Of a DNA stretch of 64,000 nucleotides, positions 7,400-16,970 are shown piece after piece; position 1 is the first letter of the stretch; the number at the start of each line of letters is the position of its first letter. The translations under genes were made by a program, and so were the position numbers. The DNA comes from Ignavibacteria bacterium (GTDB taxonomy: Bacteria; Bacteroidota; Ignavibacteria; Kapaibacteriales; Kapaibacteriaceae). The DNA lies in contig CP054181.1 in the NCBI GenBank assembly GCA_015709655.1, positions 423,262 through 487,261 of the forward strand, read 5' to 3'. The notes beneath the pieces were generated by a model that ran no database searches, had not been told where the DNA came from, and was given only the letters and a program-made list of their open reading frames with translations.

Positions 7400-8467
7400 C
7401 TACTGCTCGGTGCCCCAGTCCACAACAAGCGAAAACCGCAGTGTGTTAGCAAGAGGATGATTATCCTCCACCGTAAGAATGTAGCTAAAGTAGAGATTAA
7501 ACAAATCGTACTTTACGCCTGCGCCCAGGGTGTAGAACTGACGTCCACCCGCGGCTGCCGGTTCCGAAAAGTAGCCTCCACGGAGCGAGACGGCCTGGTC
7601 ATAGACATATTCCATACCAACACCGGATTCAATGCCGCCAACACCCCACGCCGAAACGAAGGACTGCGGAATGGGATCCGAGCCGAGCGAGTCACGGCGC
7701 ACCAGGAGTTTGGCAAGATCAACCGATACAAGGAGGTCGTTAAACTCATCTTCAACCAGCTTCAGCCCAACACCCATACGCAAGGTTGTGGGCAGGGGGT
7801 CAGACTCGTTTAGATATGTCATTTTGGGACCTACATTCTGCAGGTTTGCGCCAAGTGACAGAACGTTGCCTAATTGTGCTCCTAGAATGTCGAGATCTGT
7901 TGGACGATACAGGAAGCCCAGGTCAAACGCCCCAGAGATACCCACGCCGGCACTTACCTGCTGCGCTCCCGCAGGTGCAAGGTTGCTCTGGATATACTTG
8001 ATTTGTACGCCTGCCGCAACGTCTGTTCCAATAAGGGTTCCGTACGATACTCCAACACTAAATTCATTGCTTCGGAATGTTCCTAAGGCCTGACCGTTCT
8101 CGGCAGTGCGCTGAAACTCACCAAGATTCATGAAAATGAATGTTCCGGCAATCGTTCCGTCTAGGTCTTCAATGAACTGCCCGTACGATCCGTATGAGTA
8201 GTACAGATCGGCATTAAACTGCGGCAGCCATTTTGAAAAGTTCAAACCAACCTGACGTTGCTGGGTCTGAAATCCGAGCCCTGCCGGATTCCAGAATACA
8301 GCGTTAATGTCATCAGCTATTGCGGTCCCAACTTCACCCATGGCACCAGCTCTGGCATCGGGTGCTATCAGCAGAAATGGTACTGCAGCACCACCAACCT
8401 GGCTGTAGGCCGACGTTGTGATAAGAACGATGCCTACGAGTAAGAAACTCGTGCGGATCACGCGCAT
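7400..8467 (-). CDS. porV: Type IX secretion system outer membrane protein PorV
   Basis: PorV (LptO) is the outer-membrane barrel shuttle that takes cargo from the SprA translocon to the PorU sortase. Predicted length from this start is 355 residues. A signal peptide ending TSAYSQ is followed at once by the PorV/PorQ family start, with APDARAGAMGEVGTAIADD and VFWNPAGLGF. The remainder is beta-rich and ends in an aromatic-terminated strand. I chose ATG at 8467 because AAGGA lies five bases upstream; a TTG 21 bases earlier is possible but worse. It starts 35 bases after the porU stop, so the two T9SS genes are one unit, ended by the hairpin at 7349-7381. Confidence 0.93.
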   Translation of the reverse strand: MRVIRTSFLLVGIVLITTSAYSQVGGAAVPFLLIAPDARAGAMGEVGTAIADDINAVFWNPAGLGFQTQQRQVGLNFSKWLPQFNADLYYSYGSYGQFIEDLDGTIAGTFIFMNLGEFQRTAENGQALGTFRSNEFSVGVSYGTLIGTDVAAGVQIKYIQSNLAPAGAQQVSAGVGISGAFDLGFLYRPTDLDILGAQLGNVLSLGANLQNVGPKMTYLNESDPLPTTLRMGVGLKLVEDEFNDLLVSVDLAKLLVRRDSLGSDPIPQSFVSAWGVGGIESGVGMEYVYDQAVSLRGGYFSEPAAAGGRQFYTLGAGVKYDLFNLYFSYILTVEDNHPLANTLRFSLVVDWGTEQ

Positions 8468-8502
8468 ATATTTCCTTCCATCTTTCAATTAAGACTGTAA
8501 AT

Positions 8503-11500
8503 TTAACGAATGAGCGACAGTTTACCGGTCACAATCCCTGTTTCTCCACTATCCAATCGTATTTCCACTGTACAGATATAAACTCCGGAATTCACGGGTA
8601 ACCCATCGGAATCACGTCCGTCCCACGAAAATTCGGCCGTCTGCATATCGCGTTCAGTCATCGTACGTCCGATAATCTTTCTTCCCTGAACATCATAAAT
8701 GCTTACGGTTGCCATAAATGGACGCGGAGCGTTGTGGTGATACCGAATTGTTGTTGAGCCTGAAAACGGATTGGGATAGTTCATCAGCCACGAAGCATTG
8801 ATTTCTCCGTCAGATTCAAGAATTCTAAACGATGTTTGAGCGGTTTGTACATTGTTCAGTACATCCCAGGCCCTTACTTCAACGGTATGGTATCCCGGTC
8901 CTAATCCAAAGATTTGCCTAGACGTTGTACCTGCCCGCGGATTATCCAGTGACGTGGTAAAATTGTCGGTAAGAACCTGAATAAGAGAGCCGTTATCGAA
9001 CGAGGCTTCGATGTCGTGACCAACCCCTACACCCGCAGCATTGATACCGGAGGCGTCGTTCAGGTCAACAATCAGGATTGGATTTGCACGGACAACCTGG
9101 CCTTCTACAAACAGCCGTGAATCAATGAAGATTGCAATGTCGGGACCATCATCGTCATCGTGTTGTTCATCGGATACACCGTCAACAACAACGTTGGTTG
9201 CCACACCTCTGCCCGTTCGCCTGTCATCCGAATAAGCATAGCCATGTACCCGGGCCTGGTTGGGAGAGAAGGCAATATCTTTCGGCACAATGAACGTAGC
9301 AGAAAATCTGCCGTTTACCACACGGAACGATCCACGGGCCAGCAAGGCACCCGGCAGCGAAAACTTATTGACGGTTTTGTAAACGTCATCATCTGTCATG
9401 GTGATATTTCGTTTGCCGTCAAACAGCGATACGGTAGCCACTCCGTTAAATGAGGTATCAGAAATGGTCTGTACAGGTTTTTGAACATACCCACTGATCG
9501 TAACGGTGGAGAGTGCCTGAAGCTGGACAGTTTGCGTATCGGAAACCACTGCCCCGTTAATACTGTCAAAAACAACACGGTGGTCCGGTATTAGCAAACG
9601 GAGTGCAGGATCGCCCAGCAAAAAGAATTTCTCGTCGTTATCACCATTAAACGTTTGTTTCACTGTCCGCAGTGCGTCGCCCACCGCGGGGAGTAAGCTG
9701 TTTTCGTCGCGCGTAAAGAGCGCGCGGTAAAAAGCTTCGTTGAGCGCTGCATTTCGGTCTGAGAAAACAACCCGTGCGGCCGAGAAGACACCAATTGAGC
9801 CGCTTTCCGGCAGTAGTACAAGCTCTTCTGCGCCGCTCTGAACATCGGCCATATCAAACCGGGCAAAGTCACACGTTGCAGCGGTGGTGAAGAAGTACTT
9901 GTTTGAGTTGAGCATTTTTACAGGCGTGGTTTCGCGCTCGAATACGAATTCATGAGACCAGACTCTGGGGTTACCGTGCCCGATCCAGTTAACAAACAGG
10001 GCACCACCGGTATTGATTGCATTCAGCATTTCGGCTGTTGCTCCGGGTTTGCGTTTACCCCGGGCAATGTTGTCGGTTGCAAACTCAACCAGATAAACTT
10101 TCGAGGCGGTGATATCATTGGGAATCGTGTTACTGGCCAGGCTTTCACTTTGCCTGAGGTGCATATCACGGTCACTTTCACCGTTAGACGTTGATCCATC
10201 ATCGGCAATCATGATTATACGGGTTCGCCAGTCGTCAGCCGACGATTCAGTTTCATAATTACGAACTTTTGTTAACATCTGTTCGCCAACCGTGTTGGAT
10301 ACGATTGGAAGCCTGCCAATGGCCAGATCTGGAAGGAGATCGTTGCCGTCAACGCGGACAAAAAAGTCCTCTGTTGTATGCGTAAACAGACCCCACGAGC
10401 TGTCATCCGGGTCTAAACTTTCAAATGGGATAACATAGTTGTTACTAAGCGTTGAAATGTTTTTATAATCAAAGTGTCCATCTCCCCAAAACAAAATGTA
10501 CCGGGGCCGTACCGGGGCATTACGGTATGCATACCCGATATAATCACGGATTGCGGTAGGGTCCTGCATCCCGTAACCAAACTCATTCATAATAGCATCG
10601 GTAGTAACCACACTCACCTTCAGACCGGAGCTTTTTGCGCGATACTGTGCGTATGCATTTGCACTTGTTTCTAAGTCAGGATGTGTTACGATGATATAGT
10701 CGCCCGTCTTCCCTGCTATCACATCTGACCGGAGACGCAGTGCTGGCAGGGGGCTAACGGTTGCGCTCAGCAGTTTACCGGAAACAAAGTACCTGCGCAC
10801 CTTGCCTGAATCAGCAATCTCCCGAATTGAATAGATACTCCCGGCGGGCGCCACATTTGCTACACGAACCGGTTGTGCCGGATCGGTAACATCGAATGCA
10901 TAGACATCGCTGCCATCAAAACCATTGATGCTGTATTCAACACAGCCCTGCAGCCCGGGATCGGTAAAAAAAGTGAACGTATTATTGTCGGCAATCAGGC
11001 CGCGGGGATACACAATTTCAATCCAGTCCAGGCTGCCGGTTGCAATTCTATCATCACATGTGTATTCAAACCGTACCACACTGCGGTTATCGGCTGCAAT
11101 TTTATCGGCAGGAACAGATCCGGCCACGCGACCACTGTACATATCCATATACTGTGGCACCTTGAGTAAACTTTTCTGCGCAAACTCACTGCCGGATTCC
11201 AACATGGTGAACAATCCTGGTAGAGTTCCTCTGTGCGCAACATTCATACTGTAGCGTACGTTTCCATTTCGTACCAATCCCGGCAACGGCATTGTTAACA
11301 CGTAGGCACCGCCATTTTCAACCGTGCGTCCAAACCATTTCCGTCCGGAACCGCTGGCATACGGACTCACCAGTTCTTCTTCATTAAAAACGAAGCCGTC
11401 AACAGTAAGTGGCTGGTGTGCAGGCTGTACGGTGGCGGCCGGTCTAGTACTGCTTCTCCGGCCGGCACCTCCGGCTGTTGTAATAAGATACGAGGCCTGC

Positions 11501-12432
11501 AACGCATAATGATGAATGTAGTGTTCAGGTTTACCGTTACCCCAAACCCATCCGGTAAGTCCGCCGCCATAAAATATTACGTCCCGAATACTTCCGTCAG
11601 CATTCGTGTTTACGATTATTTCCTGCTCTGTCGGCTCGTTATTCAATGGCGGTTCAACTTGTTCTGACAACTCTCTGCCCCCCCAGCCTAACACCTTTAT
11701 CGTACGGGCTGCATCGGCATCCACCGGCAGTCCGGCATTTTGTAACTGCTGCGCAGTAAGCCGAAAAATCCCTTCGGATTCTACGGTAACCCTGGCAACC
11801 GGACTTAAGGCATCGATACCCTGAACCAGGTCTGCCGATTTGCCCATTTGCACCGGTGAAGACTGTGCAACGGTAGTTGGAGCAACTTCAAACTCGTATA
11901 TCGCACGCCGGTGGATTGTGGTGTAGTTGGTTGCGATACTCCATTCAGCAAGTACAACGGTTGCAATGGCAATGTGTACACCAGCGCTGATTCCAGCATA
12001 ACGAACAACAGATTGTCCAACAATGGGCTTCAATCCTGCGTTGTTTTCATCGGCAAATGTCTCCGGAGGCAGTGGTGCAAGATTTACAACCTGCGGAACA
12101 GACCCCGAACGGGTGAGCGCAAGTGTGTTGGCTCCCGAAACCTTTACAGGAATATCCAAACAGAGCTGCCACGTTGTTCCTTGTCTGTTATACCGTTGGT
12201 ATGCTTCAGAGGAGGTGACTTTTACGAATTGCCCAGCCCCTTCCGTGACCGTGTCAACCATTACCTCGGGGTTAACCACTATTCGCACAGACCGAAACTG
12301 AGTGTGTTCAATAGTAACACCAGAGGGGTACTGCAAGGCACTGCCCGGAACGATATACACGAGTAGTACCAGTAGTAAACATAATGACTTCCGCTGTGCG
12401 GAGATATGCAACACTACTCTCCCAGACTGCAT
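8503..12432 (-). CDS. porU: Type IX secretion system sortase PorU (C25 gingipain-like)
   Basis: PorU cleaves sorting domains from T9SS cargo and links the cargo to surface lipopolysaccharide. About 1310 residues. A signal peptide (hydrophobic core CLLLVLLVYIV, cut near GSA) precedes beta-rich N-terminal domains. The gingipain-like catalytic domain spans roughly 580-960, with the catalytic His in NWIGHGNPRVW and the catalytic Cys in TTAATCDFARFD, 35 residues later. The protein ends with its own C-terminal domain (MNYPNPFSGSTTIRYHH, then SIYDVQGRKI). I prefer ATG at 12432, which gives a normal signal peptide; GTG at 12471 would add 13 residues. A TAACTTTC box at 12529-12536 is a weak promoter candidate. 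porV follows directly. Confidence 0.92.
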   Translation of the reverse strand: MQSGRVVLHISAQRKSLCLLLVLLVYIVPGSALQYPSGVTIEHTQFRSVRIVVNPEVMVDTVTEGAGQFVKVTSSEAYQRYNRQGTTWQLCLDIPVKVSGANTLALTRSGSVPQVVNLAPLPPETFADENNAGLKPIVGQSVVRYAGISAGVHIAIATVVLAEWSIATNYTTIHRRAIYEFEVAPTTVAQSSPVQMGKSADLVQGIDALSPVARVTVESEGIFRLTAQQLQNAGLPVDADAARTIKVLGWGGRELSEQVEPPLNNEPTEQEIIVNTNADGSIRDVIFYGGGLTGWVWGNGKPEHYIHHYALQASYLITTAGGAGRRSSTRPAATVQPAHQPLTVDGFVFNEEELVSPYASGSGRKWFGRTVENGGAYVLTMPLPGLVRNGNVRYSMNVAHRGTLPGLFTMLESGSEFAQKSLLKVPQYMDMYSGRVAGSVPADKIAADNRSVVRFEYTCDDRIATGSLDWIEIVYPRGLIADNNTFTFFTDPGLQGCVEYSINGFDGSDVYAFDVTDPAQPVRVANVAPAGSIYSIREIADSGKVRRYFVSGKLLSATVSPLPALRLRSDVIAGKTGDYIIVTHPDLETSANAYAQYRAKSSGLKVSVVTTDAIMNEFGYGMQDPTAIRDYIGYAYRNAPVRPRYILFWGDGHFDYKNISTLSNNYVIPFESLDPDDSSWGLFTHTTEDFFVRVDGNDLLPDLAIGRLPIVSNTVGEQMLTKVRNYETESSADDWRTRIIMIADDGSTSNGESDRDMHLRQSESLASNTIPNDITASKVYLVEFATDNIARGKRKPGATAEMLNAINTGGALFVNWIGHGNPRVWSHEFVFERETTPVKMLNSNKYFFTTAATCDFARFDMADVQSGAEELVLLPESGSIGVFSAARVVFSDRNAALNEAFYRALFTRDENSLLPAVGDALRTVKQTFNGDNDEKFFLLGDPALRLLIPDHRVVFDSINGAVVSDTQTVQLQALSTVTISGYVQKPVQTISDTSFNGVATVSLFDGKRNITMTDDDVYKTVNKFSLPGALLARGSFRVVNGRFSATFIVPKDIAFSPNQARVHGYAYSDDRRTGRGVATNVVVDGVSDEQHDDDDGPDIAIFIDSRLFVEGQVVRANPILIVDLNDASGINAAGVGVGHDIEASFDNGSLIQVLTDNFTTSLDNPRAGTTSRQIFGLGPGYHTVEVRAWDVLNNVQTAQTSFRILESDGEINASWLMNYPNPFSGSTTIRYHHNAPRPFMATVSIYDVQGRKIIGRTMTERDMQTAEFSWDGRDSDGLPVNSGVYICTVEIRLDSGETGIVTGKLSLIR

Positions 12433-12562
12433 TCTGATTGGTGGATGGGTATTGAAACTAATCTGTAACACTGTGATGGGTTGACGGTATAAGCATGATG
12501 TATTGTTTCAAGACTGCGGTTTGTCACTGAAAGTTACCCGAAAAAAGAATACTTACATCAAT

Positions 12563-12604
12563 AAAAAATGCCTCGCCATCAAGGGGGAAACGACGGCAAG
12601 GCAT
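12563..12604 (-). terminator. Terminator of the tRNA-Gly transcript
   Basis: On the minus strand ATGCCTTGCC pairs with GGCGAGGCAT (one G-T wobble) around a 17-base loop and is followed by a run of T. It lies 36 bases beyond the tRNA 3' end. Confidence 0.75.
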
Positions 12605-12638
12605 GCAGCATAAAGAGGAAGTGACGACTCGCGTCGCC

Positions 12639-12712
<74 letters not shown>

Positions 12713-12811
12713 ATGTGTTAGAACGAATGCAAACATACGCCCCATTCCGTAACTAATCAACGTCCAATTTTCGGATTATTCATTAAGACCATGATTTGCC
12801 GACACCTACAG

Positions 12812-12845
12812 TTATCCACATAGTTTTCCACAGAACTACGGATAA
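12812..12845 (+). other. Cluster of DnaA-box-like sequences
   Basis: TTATCCACA (12812-12820) is a perfect DnaA box. TTTTCCACA follows 12 bases later (12824-12832), and on the other strand TTATCCGTA (12837-12845) is a weaker match. All lie in the 170-base gap between tRNA-Gly and lipB. No dnaA or dnaN is present, so an origin is not claimed; a DnaA-binding regulatory or titration site is possible. Confidence 0.35.
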
Positions 12846-12882
12846 ATCGTCTATATCGGTAACCATGTTATTTTCCAAGATG

Positions 12883-13530
12883 TTAGTGTAGCACGTCCAA
12901 TTTGGTTGATTTTATGAGACTTTCCAGTTTTTCAGCAATCCCATCCTGCAGGTTGGTAAGCGGCACTGGTGCACCAATTTCTCGGCTGACGCTCGTAACC
13001 CCTTTGTTTACAATGCCGCAAGGGATAATGTCGTTAAACAGTGAAAGGTCGTTATTCACATTCAGTGCAAAACCATGGGTAGTTATCCACCGGCTGCAGT
13101 GGATACCGATAGCACAAATTTTGCGAACGTCTTGAATCCACACCCCGGTGAGTCCGTCCACACGACCGGAGGCAATGCCAATTTCATCGAGTGCCTGAAT
13201 AACAGCTTCTTCAATTGTTCTCAGGAACCAATGTAGATCTGGTTTGGAGCGTTGGAGATTGCACACAGGATAACCGACAAGCTGACCGGGGTTATGTACC
13301 GTTGCCTCGCCACCACGGTTAATTTCAATCACGTCAACATTGCGATCGCGGAGCATGGTTCTGGAAGCGAGCAGGCTCCCTGTCTTGGTGTTTCTTCCAA
13401 GAGTGATTACATCCGGATGCTCACAGAACACCAAGGTATCTTGTTCACCATGGTACACACGTTCTGCCAGTTCGCGCTGCCTGTCCCAGGCATCAGCAAA
13501 ACGAATCAGACCCCAGTTTTCTATCCGCAC
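12883..13530 (-). CDS. lipB: Octanoyltransferase LipB
   Basis: Transfers the octanoyl group from acyl-carrier protein to lipoyl domains, the first step of lipoate synthesis. The 215 residues show the family core: NRGGEATVHNPGQLVGYP near 71-88, then KICAIGI with the active-site Lys137, RWITTHGFALNVN near 147-159, and PCGI with the catalytic Cys171. It follows lpdA after 10 bases, so a lipoate-dependent dehydrogenase subunit and a lipoylation enzyme share an operon. No lipA is in the window; a scavenging ligase (lplA) lies 30 kb away, so both de novo and salvage routes seem to be present. Confidence 0.94.
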   Translation of the reverse strand: MRIENWGLIRFADAWDRQRELAERVYHGEQDTLVFCEHPDVITLGRNTKTGSLLASRTMLRDRNVDVIEINRGGEATVHNPGQLVGYPVCNLQRSKPDLHWFLRTIEEAVIQALDEIGIASGRVDGLTGVWIQDVRKICAIGIHCSRWITTHGFALNVNNDLSLFNDIIPCGIVNKGVTSVSREIGAPVPLTNLQDGIAEKLESLIKSTKLDVLH

Positions 13531-13540
13531 TCGAAATCGT

Positions 13541-14947
13541 TTAAAAGTTTACTGCTTCATCCCAGGCCATTGCGGCACTTTCCATAATAGCTTCACTCAG
13601 TGTGGGATGGGCATGTATGGTTTTAAAGATTGTTGGGCCGGTTGCTTCCAGGGTCCGTGCAAGACCTAACTCACCGATCATTTCAGTAACATCGGGGCCA
13701 ATCAGGTGTGCGCCGAGCAGTCCACCGTACTTTTTGTCAAACACCAGTTTAACAAAGCCTTGTGCCTTACCGATACCATGGGCCTTACCATTGGCAGTAA
13801 ACGGAAATTTGCCAACGCGGACGTCATAGCCGGCTTCCTTGGCTTTTGCTTCGGTGAGGCCAACACTGGCAACCTGAGGCTGGCAATAGGTACAGCCGGG
13901 GATATTATGGTAATCAACACCGTCGGTGGGATGTCCGGCAATGTGTTCTGCCACTACGATACCCTCTGCCGAGGCTTTATGAGCTAGCCAGGGGGCTCCG
14001 GCAACGTCGCCAATGGCATAAACACCGGGAACATTTGTGCGCAGGAACTTATCAACAACAATCCAGCCGCGTTCAAGCTTAACGCCAACCTGTTCAAGAC
14101 CGATGTTTTCGATATTGCCCTGCACTCCTATTGCATTGAGTGCTTTTTCGGCGATAAGTGTTTCTTCGGTGCCATCCTTTTTTACAATAACAATTTCGAC
14201 ACCCTTACCTTTTTTCTTTGCGCTTTTCACCTTGGTTTCGGTATGAATGGTCATTTTCAGTTCACGTTCAAAAACCTTGCGCAGTTCTTTGCTTACCTCC
14301 TCGTCTTCAACGGGAAGGATTCTGTTCTGCATTTCAATGACGGTAACTTTCGATCCGAACGCATTGTAGAAGTATGCAAATTCAATACCGATGGCACCGG
14401 CACCCATAATAATGATGTCTTTGGGAGCTTTTTCCTGAAGCATTGCTTCGGTACTTGTTAGAACGGCCTGCCGGTCAACTTCAATACCCGGGATTTGGCG
14501 TGGCCTTGCACCTGTTGCAACTATAATGTGTTTTGTTGAAATCATATCGGTAACCGTACCATCTTCGTCCTTCACCTCAACACTCGAGGCAGACTTCATG
14601 GTTCCCCAGCCCTTTATTTGGGTTACCTTGTATTTTTTGAACAAGAACTGAACGCCGTTGCTCATGCGTTCAGCAACGCCACGCGACCGCGAGATAACTT
14701 TGGGGAAGTCTACATCAATACCTTTGAGAGCAAAGCCAAAATCGTCGGCATGATGCAGGAAGTTCATGTATTCAGCGTTTTTTAAAAGACTTTTCGAAGG
14801 GATGCAGCCCCAATTCAGGCACACGCCTCCAAGTCGGTCGCGCTCAACACAGGCTACTTTAAGTCCTAGCTGCGAAGCACGAATTGCAGCAACATAGCCG
14901 CCTGGTCCTGAACCAATTACAACAACATCAAACGTATGCTGGGTCAT
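13541..14947 (-). CDS. lpdA: Dihydrolipoyl dehydrogenase (E3)
   Basis: FAD enzyme that re-oxidises dihydrolipoamide with NAD in 2-oxoacid dehydrogenase and glycine-cleavage complexes. 468 residues, the normal length. The FAD-binding GSGPGGYVAAIRA opens the protein, the redox pair is in GGVCLNWGCIPSK (Cys43, Cys48), the NAD-binding fold has IMGAGAIGIEFA near 180, the second FAD motif is VYAIGDVAG near 310, and the C-terminal interface carries the catalytic His in HAHPTLSEA. It is the first gene of a pair with lipB. A TATCTTTG promoter box lies 65 bases upstream of the ATG. Confidence 0.96.
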   Translation of the reverse strand: MTQHTFDVVVIGSGPGGYVAAIRASQLGLKVACVERDRLGGVCLNWGCIPSKSLLKNAEYMNFLHHADDFGFALKGIDVDFPKVISRSRGVAERMSNGVQFLFKKYKVTQIKGWGTMKSASSVEVKDEDGTVTDMISTKHIIVATGARPRQIPGIEVDRQAVLTSTEAMLQEKAPKDIIIMGAGAIGIEFAYFYNAFGSKVTVIEMQNRILPVEDEEVSKELRKVFERELKMTIHTETKVKSAKKKGKGVEIVIVKKDGTEETLIAEKALNAIGVQGNIENIGLEQVGVKLERGWIVVDKFLRTNVPGVYAIGDVAGAPWLAHKASAEGIVVAEHIAGHPTDGVDYHNIPGCTYCQPQVASVGLTEAKAKEAGYDVRVGKFPFTANGKAHGIGKAQGFVKLVFDKKYGGLLGAHLIGPDVTEMIGELGLARTLEATGPTIFKTIHAHPTLSEAIMESAAMAWDEAVNF

Positions 14948-15011
14948 GAGTATCTTCTCTCAGAGAATAGGTTAACAGAAATTTCAATAACTGGTGTACG
15001 TAATACGGCAT

Positions 15012-15019
15012 CAAAGATA
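15012..15019 (-). promoter_or_regulatory. Probable -7 element of the lpdA promoter
   Basis: TATCTTTG fits TAnnTTTG exactly and would give a leader of about 60 bases for lpdA. No TTTG is seen 19 bases further upstream. Confidence 0.35.
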
Positions 15020-15073
15020 CGAGTTTCAGACCTGAGAATACGTGTGCCGTGCCGGCAGCTGCTGACTACAACC

Positions 15074-15110
15074 ACCAAAAACAGAAAGCCCAACCAGACA
15101 GTTGGGCTTT
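15074..15110 (-). terminator. Terminator of the respiratory operon
   Basis: A perfect 10-base stem, AAAGCCCAAC / GTTGGGCTTT (15085-15110), with a 6-base loop. On the minus strand it is followed by CTGTTTTTGG. It lies 40 bases past the actF stop and ends the 15-kb act/cta transcript. Confidence 0.8.
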
Positions 15111-15149
15111 ACATGATTTACGGCGCTGATAATTATTAGGATGTTAAAC

Positions 15150-16370
15150 TCAGCTGTGGTATTCAAACGATTCCTGAAGAAGCGGATCGTTTGCTGCCAC
15201 TGCATTCTGCGATGTAAACATCCTTGCACCGGCAAACAGGAAAACACCGGCAAAAAAGAGCATCCCGGTAAACTCATTCCACGAGAACAAGAATGGTATT
15301 GCCTGCTCTGATGTTCCATGGATAAGCACCTTGCCTACTGCCGGCATAACAATCCAGACGATGTCAATAAAGTGGGCAATTAAAATCACAATTGCCGACC
15401 ATACCAAAACCTTCTTCTTTCTTTTCACATCCTGCTTCAGCAATAACGCAAACGGAATTAAAAAGCGTGTAAGGATAAGCAGAATACCAAAAACACTCCA
15501 AGGCGTATTGTCCAAACGCGTTGTGAAGTACACAGTTTCTTCAGGAATATTGGCGAACCAAATAATGAAGTACTGTGAGAATCCGATGTATGCCCAGAAA
15601 ACAGTAAACGCAAACATCAGCTTACCCAGGTCATGGTAATGCTCATCACGTATGTAACCGTCTAAAAGCCCGTGGTTCCGGAAACTAACAAGCATGATTG
15701 CGATTATTGCCAACGCCGCCACGAAGTGCCCGGAGAATGTGTACACACCCCAAATGGTGCTAAACCAGTGTGGCTCTAATGACATTAACAAGTCAAAGCT
15801 TGCAAATGTTATTGTAAGAGAATAGACCAGTACCCAAACAGCAGAGCGCTTCCAGTTCTTCCTGGTAGGGGTAATATCTGTTGCCGAGTCCTGTTTTACA
15901 GAGTTGCCAACTACAAACTTCCACATACCCCACCATAGCAAACAATACAATGCAAGCCTGCCAATTGTAAATGGGATATTAAGGTACGGCTCTTTTATCT
16001 GAATAATGGGATCGTGCTTGGAGCTCTCATGCGTCCATTCATATATGCTATGATGCCCAAACAAGTTTAAAACAATTGGAATCAGGAAAACAACCAGAAA
16101 CGGCGTCATTCCCGATAGGTTTTCGGCAATACGCCGAACCCCTGCACTCCAACCGGACCGGGTCAGAAATTGAAGAGCCGAAAAGAAGAGCATGGTGATG
16201 CTGATACCGGCAAAGTACCAGAACCCGATAAGATAGTCGGCAACGGCACGTTCCTGTCCGCCTACTGCGTACGAAGCAGCCAACCCGACTGCTCCTGCAC
16301 CCATAAGGATGATGCTGTACTTGCGCATCGACGCAACCAACGGGGAGGAACCGATATTAATTGAACTCAT
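15150..16370 (-). CDS. actF: Alternative complex III subunit ActF (quinol:cytochrome c oxidoreductase membrane subunit)
   Basis: 406 residues with about ten hydrophobic segments. It is the second NrfD/PsrC-like membrane subunit of alternative complex III, which oxidises menaquinol or ubiquinol and passes electrons to cytochrome c or the linked oxidase. Visible features are long helices such as WVLVYSLTITFASFDLLMSLEPHWFSTIWG and GQYF-type quinone-site-like aromatic clusters. The family is defined mainly by order and topology, and position six in a full act cluster makes the call secure. It starts 6 bases after actE and is the last gene before the terminator at 15074-15110. The N-terminus (MSSINIGS) is cytoplasmic by charge. 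Confidence 0.9.
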   Translation of the reverse strand: MSSINIGSSPLVASMRKYSIILMGAGAVGLAASYAVGGQERAVADYLIGFWYFAGISITMLFFSALQFLTRSGWSAGVRRIAENLSGMTPFLVVFLIPIVLNLFGHHSIYEWTHESSKHDPIIQIKEPYLNIPFTIGRLALYCLLWWGMWKFVVGNSVKQDSATDITPTRKNWKRSAVWVLVYSLTITFASFDLLMSLEPHWFSTIWGVYTFSGHFVAALAIIAIMLVSFRNHGLLDGYIRDEHYHDLGKLMFAFTVFWAYIGFSQYFIIWFANIPEETVYFTTRLDNTPWSVFGILLILTRFLIPFALLLKQDVKRKKKVLVWSAIVILIAHFIDIVWIVMPAVGKVLIHGTSEQAIPFLFSWNEFTGMLFFAGVFLFAGARMFTSQNAVAANDPLLQESFEYHS

Positions 16371-16376
16371 AGCTGT

Positions 16377-16970
16377 TTATTCTCCCTTCGAAGCGTTGTG
16401 TTGCAATGTCCGCAGGTAGTACACAATCGTCCACCTGTCTACCGGTGAGATTTTATCGGCATAGCTGGGCATAAGGTTCTGACCGGCACTAATGATATGA
16501 AATAACCGGGCATTCGACAATGCCACGGTTTCTTCGCGGTGCAGATCGGGAATCCCAGCCCACTGACCACGTTTTACGACTGCACTTTCACTATGCGCGT
16601 TGTAATCATGGCACGGTGCACAGAACACATTAAAGCGGTTTTGTCCGCGTGCTAGAACAAACTCCGTCTGCTTCAGCTCCGGGTCAACGTTCAATGTTTC
16701 GGCAGCATCAATATCGCCGGGGCCTAACGGATACACGGCAACATTACGTGCAACAGTTCCGGGGACGGGTTCCCGAAGGCTGCTTCGGTTTGCAAAAAAC
16801 GCATTACCGCTTTGCGGAATGGCCTTGAAGTTCAAATCCATATTCGGAAGAACCTGCAACGGGGGTTCAGTAGAGAACCATGTTATACGGCCTGACAGGA
16901 CAAGGATGGCAAATACACCAACAATGCCAATGATTACAAGTAGCCAGATAGGTATCTTGGGGAAGTTCAT
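16377..16970 (-). CDS. actE: Alternative complex III subunit ActE, mono-heme cytochrome c
   Basis: 197 residues. An N-terminal hydrophobic segment (about 8-26) anchors it, and a cytochrome c fold follows with the single heme site FCAPCH near residue 118 and the candidate distal Met in NLMPSYADKI. It is the periplasmic heme subunit that carries electrons out of the complex. A short form of this subunit is common in Bacteroidota. The start overlaps the actD stop in an ATGA, and actF follows after 6 bases. Confidence 0.92.
   Translation of the reverse strand: MNFPKIPIWLLVIIGIVGVFAILVLSGRITWFSTEPPLQVLPNMDLNFKAIPQSGNAFFANRSSLREPVPGTVARNVAVYPLGPGDIDAAETLNVDPELKQTEFVLARGQNRFNVFCAPCHDYNAHSESAVVKRGQWAGIPDLHREETVALSNARLFHIISAGQNLMPSYADKISPVDRWTIVYYLRTLQHNASKGE

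Noticed and set aside
12812..12845. Calling the DnaA-box cluster an oriC
   Set aside because: Only three sites, no clear AT-rich unwinding region, and no replication genes nearby; kept only as a lead.
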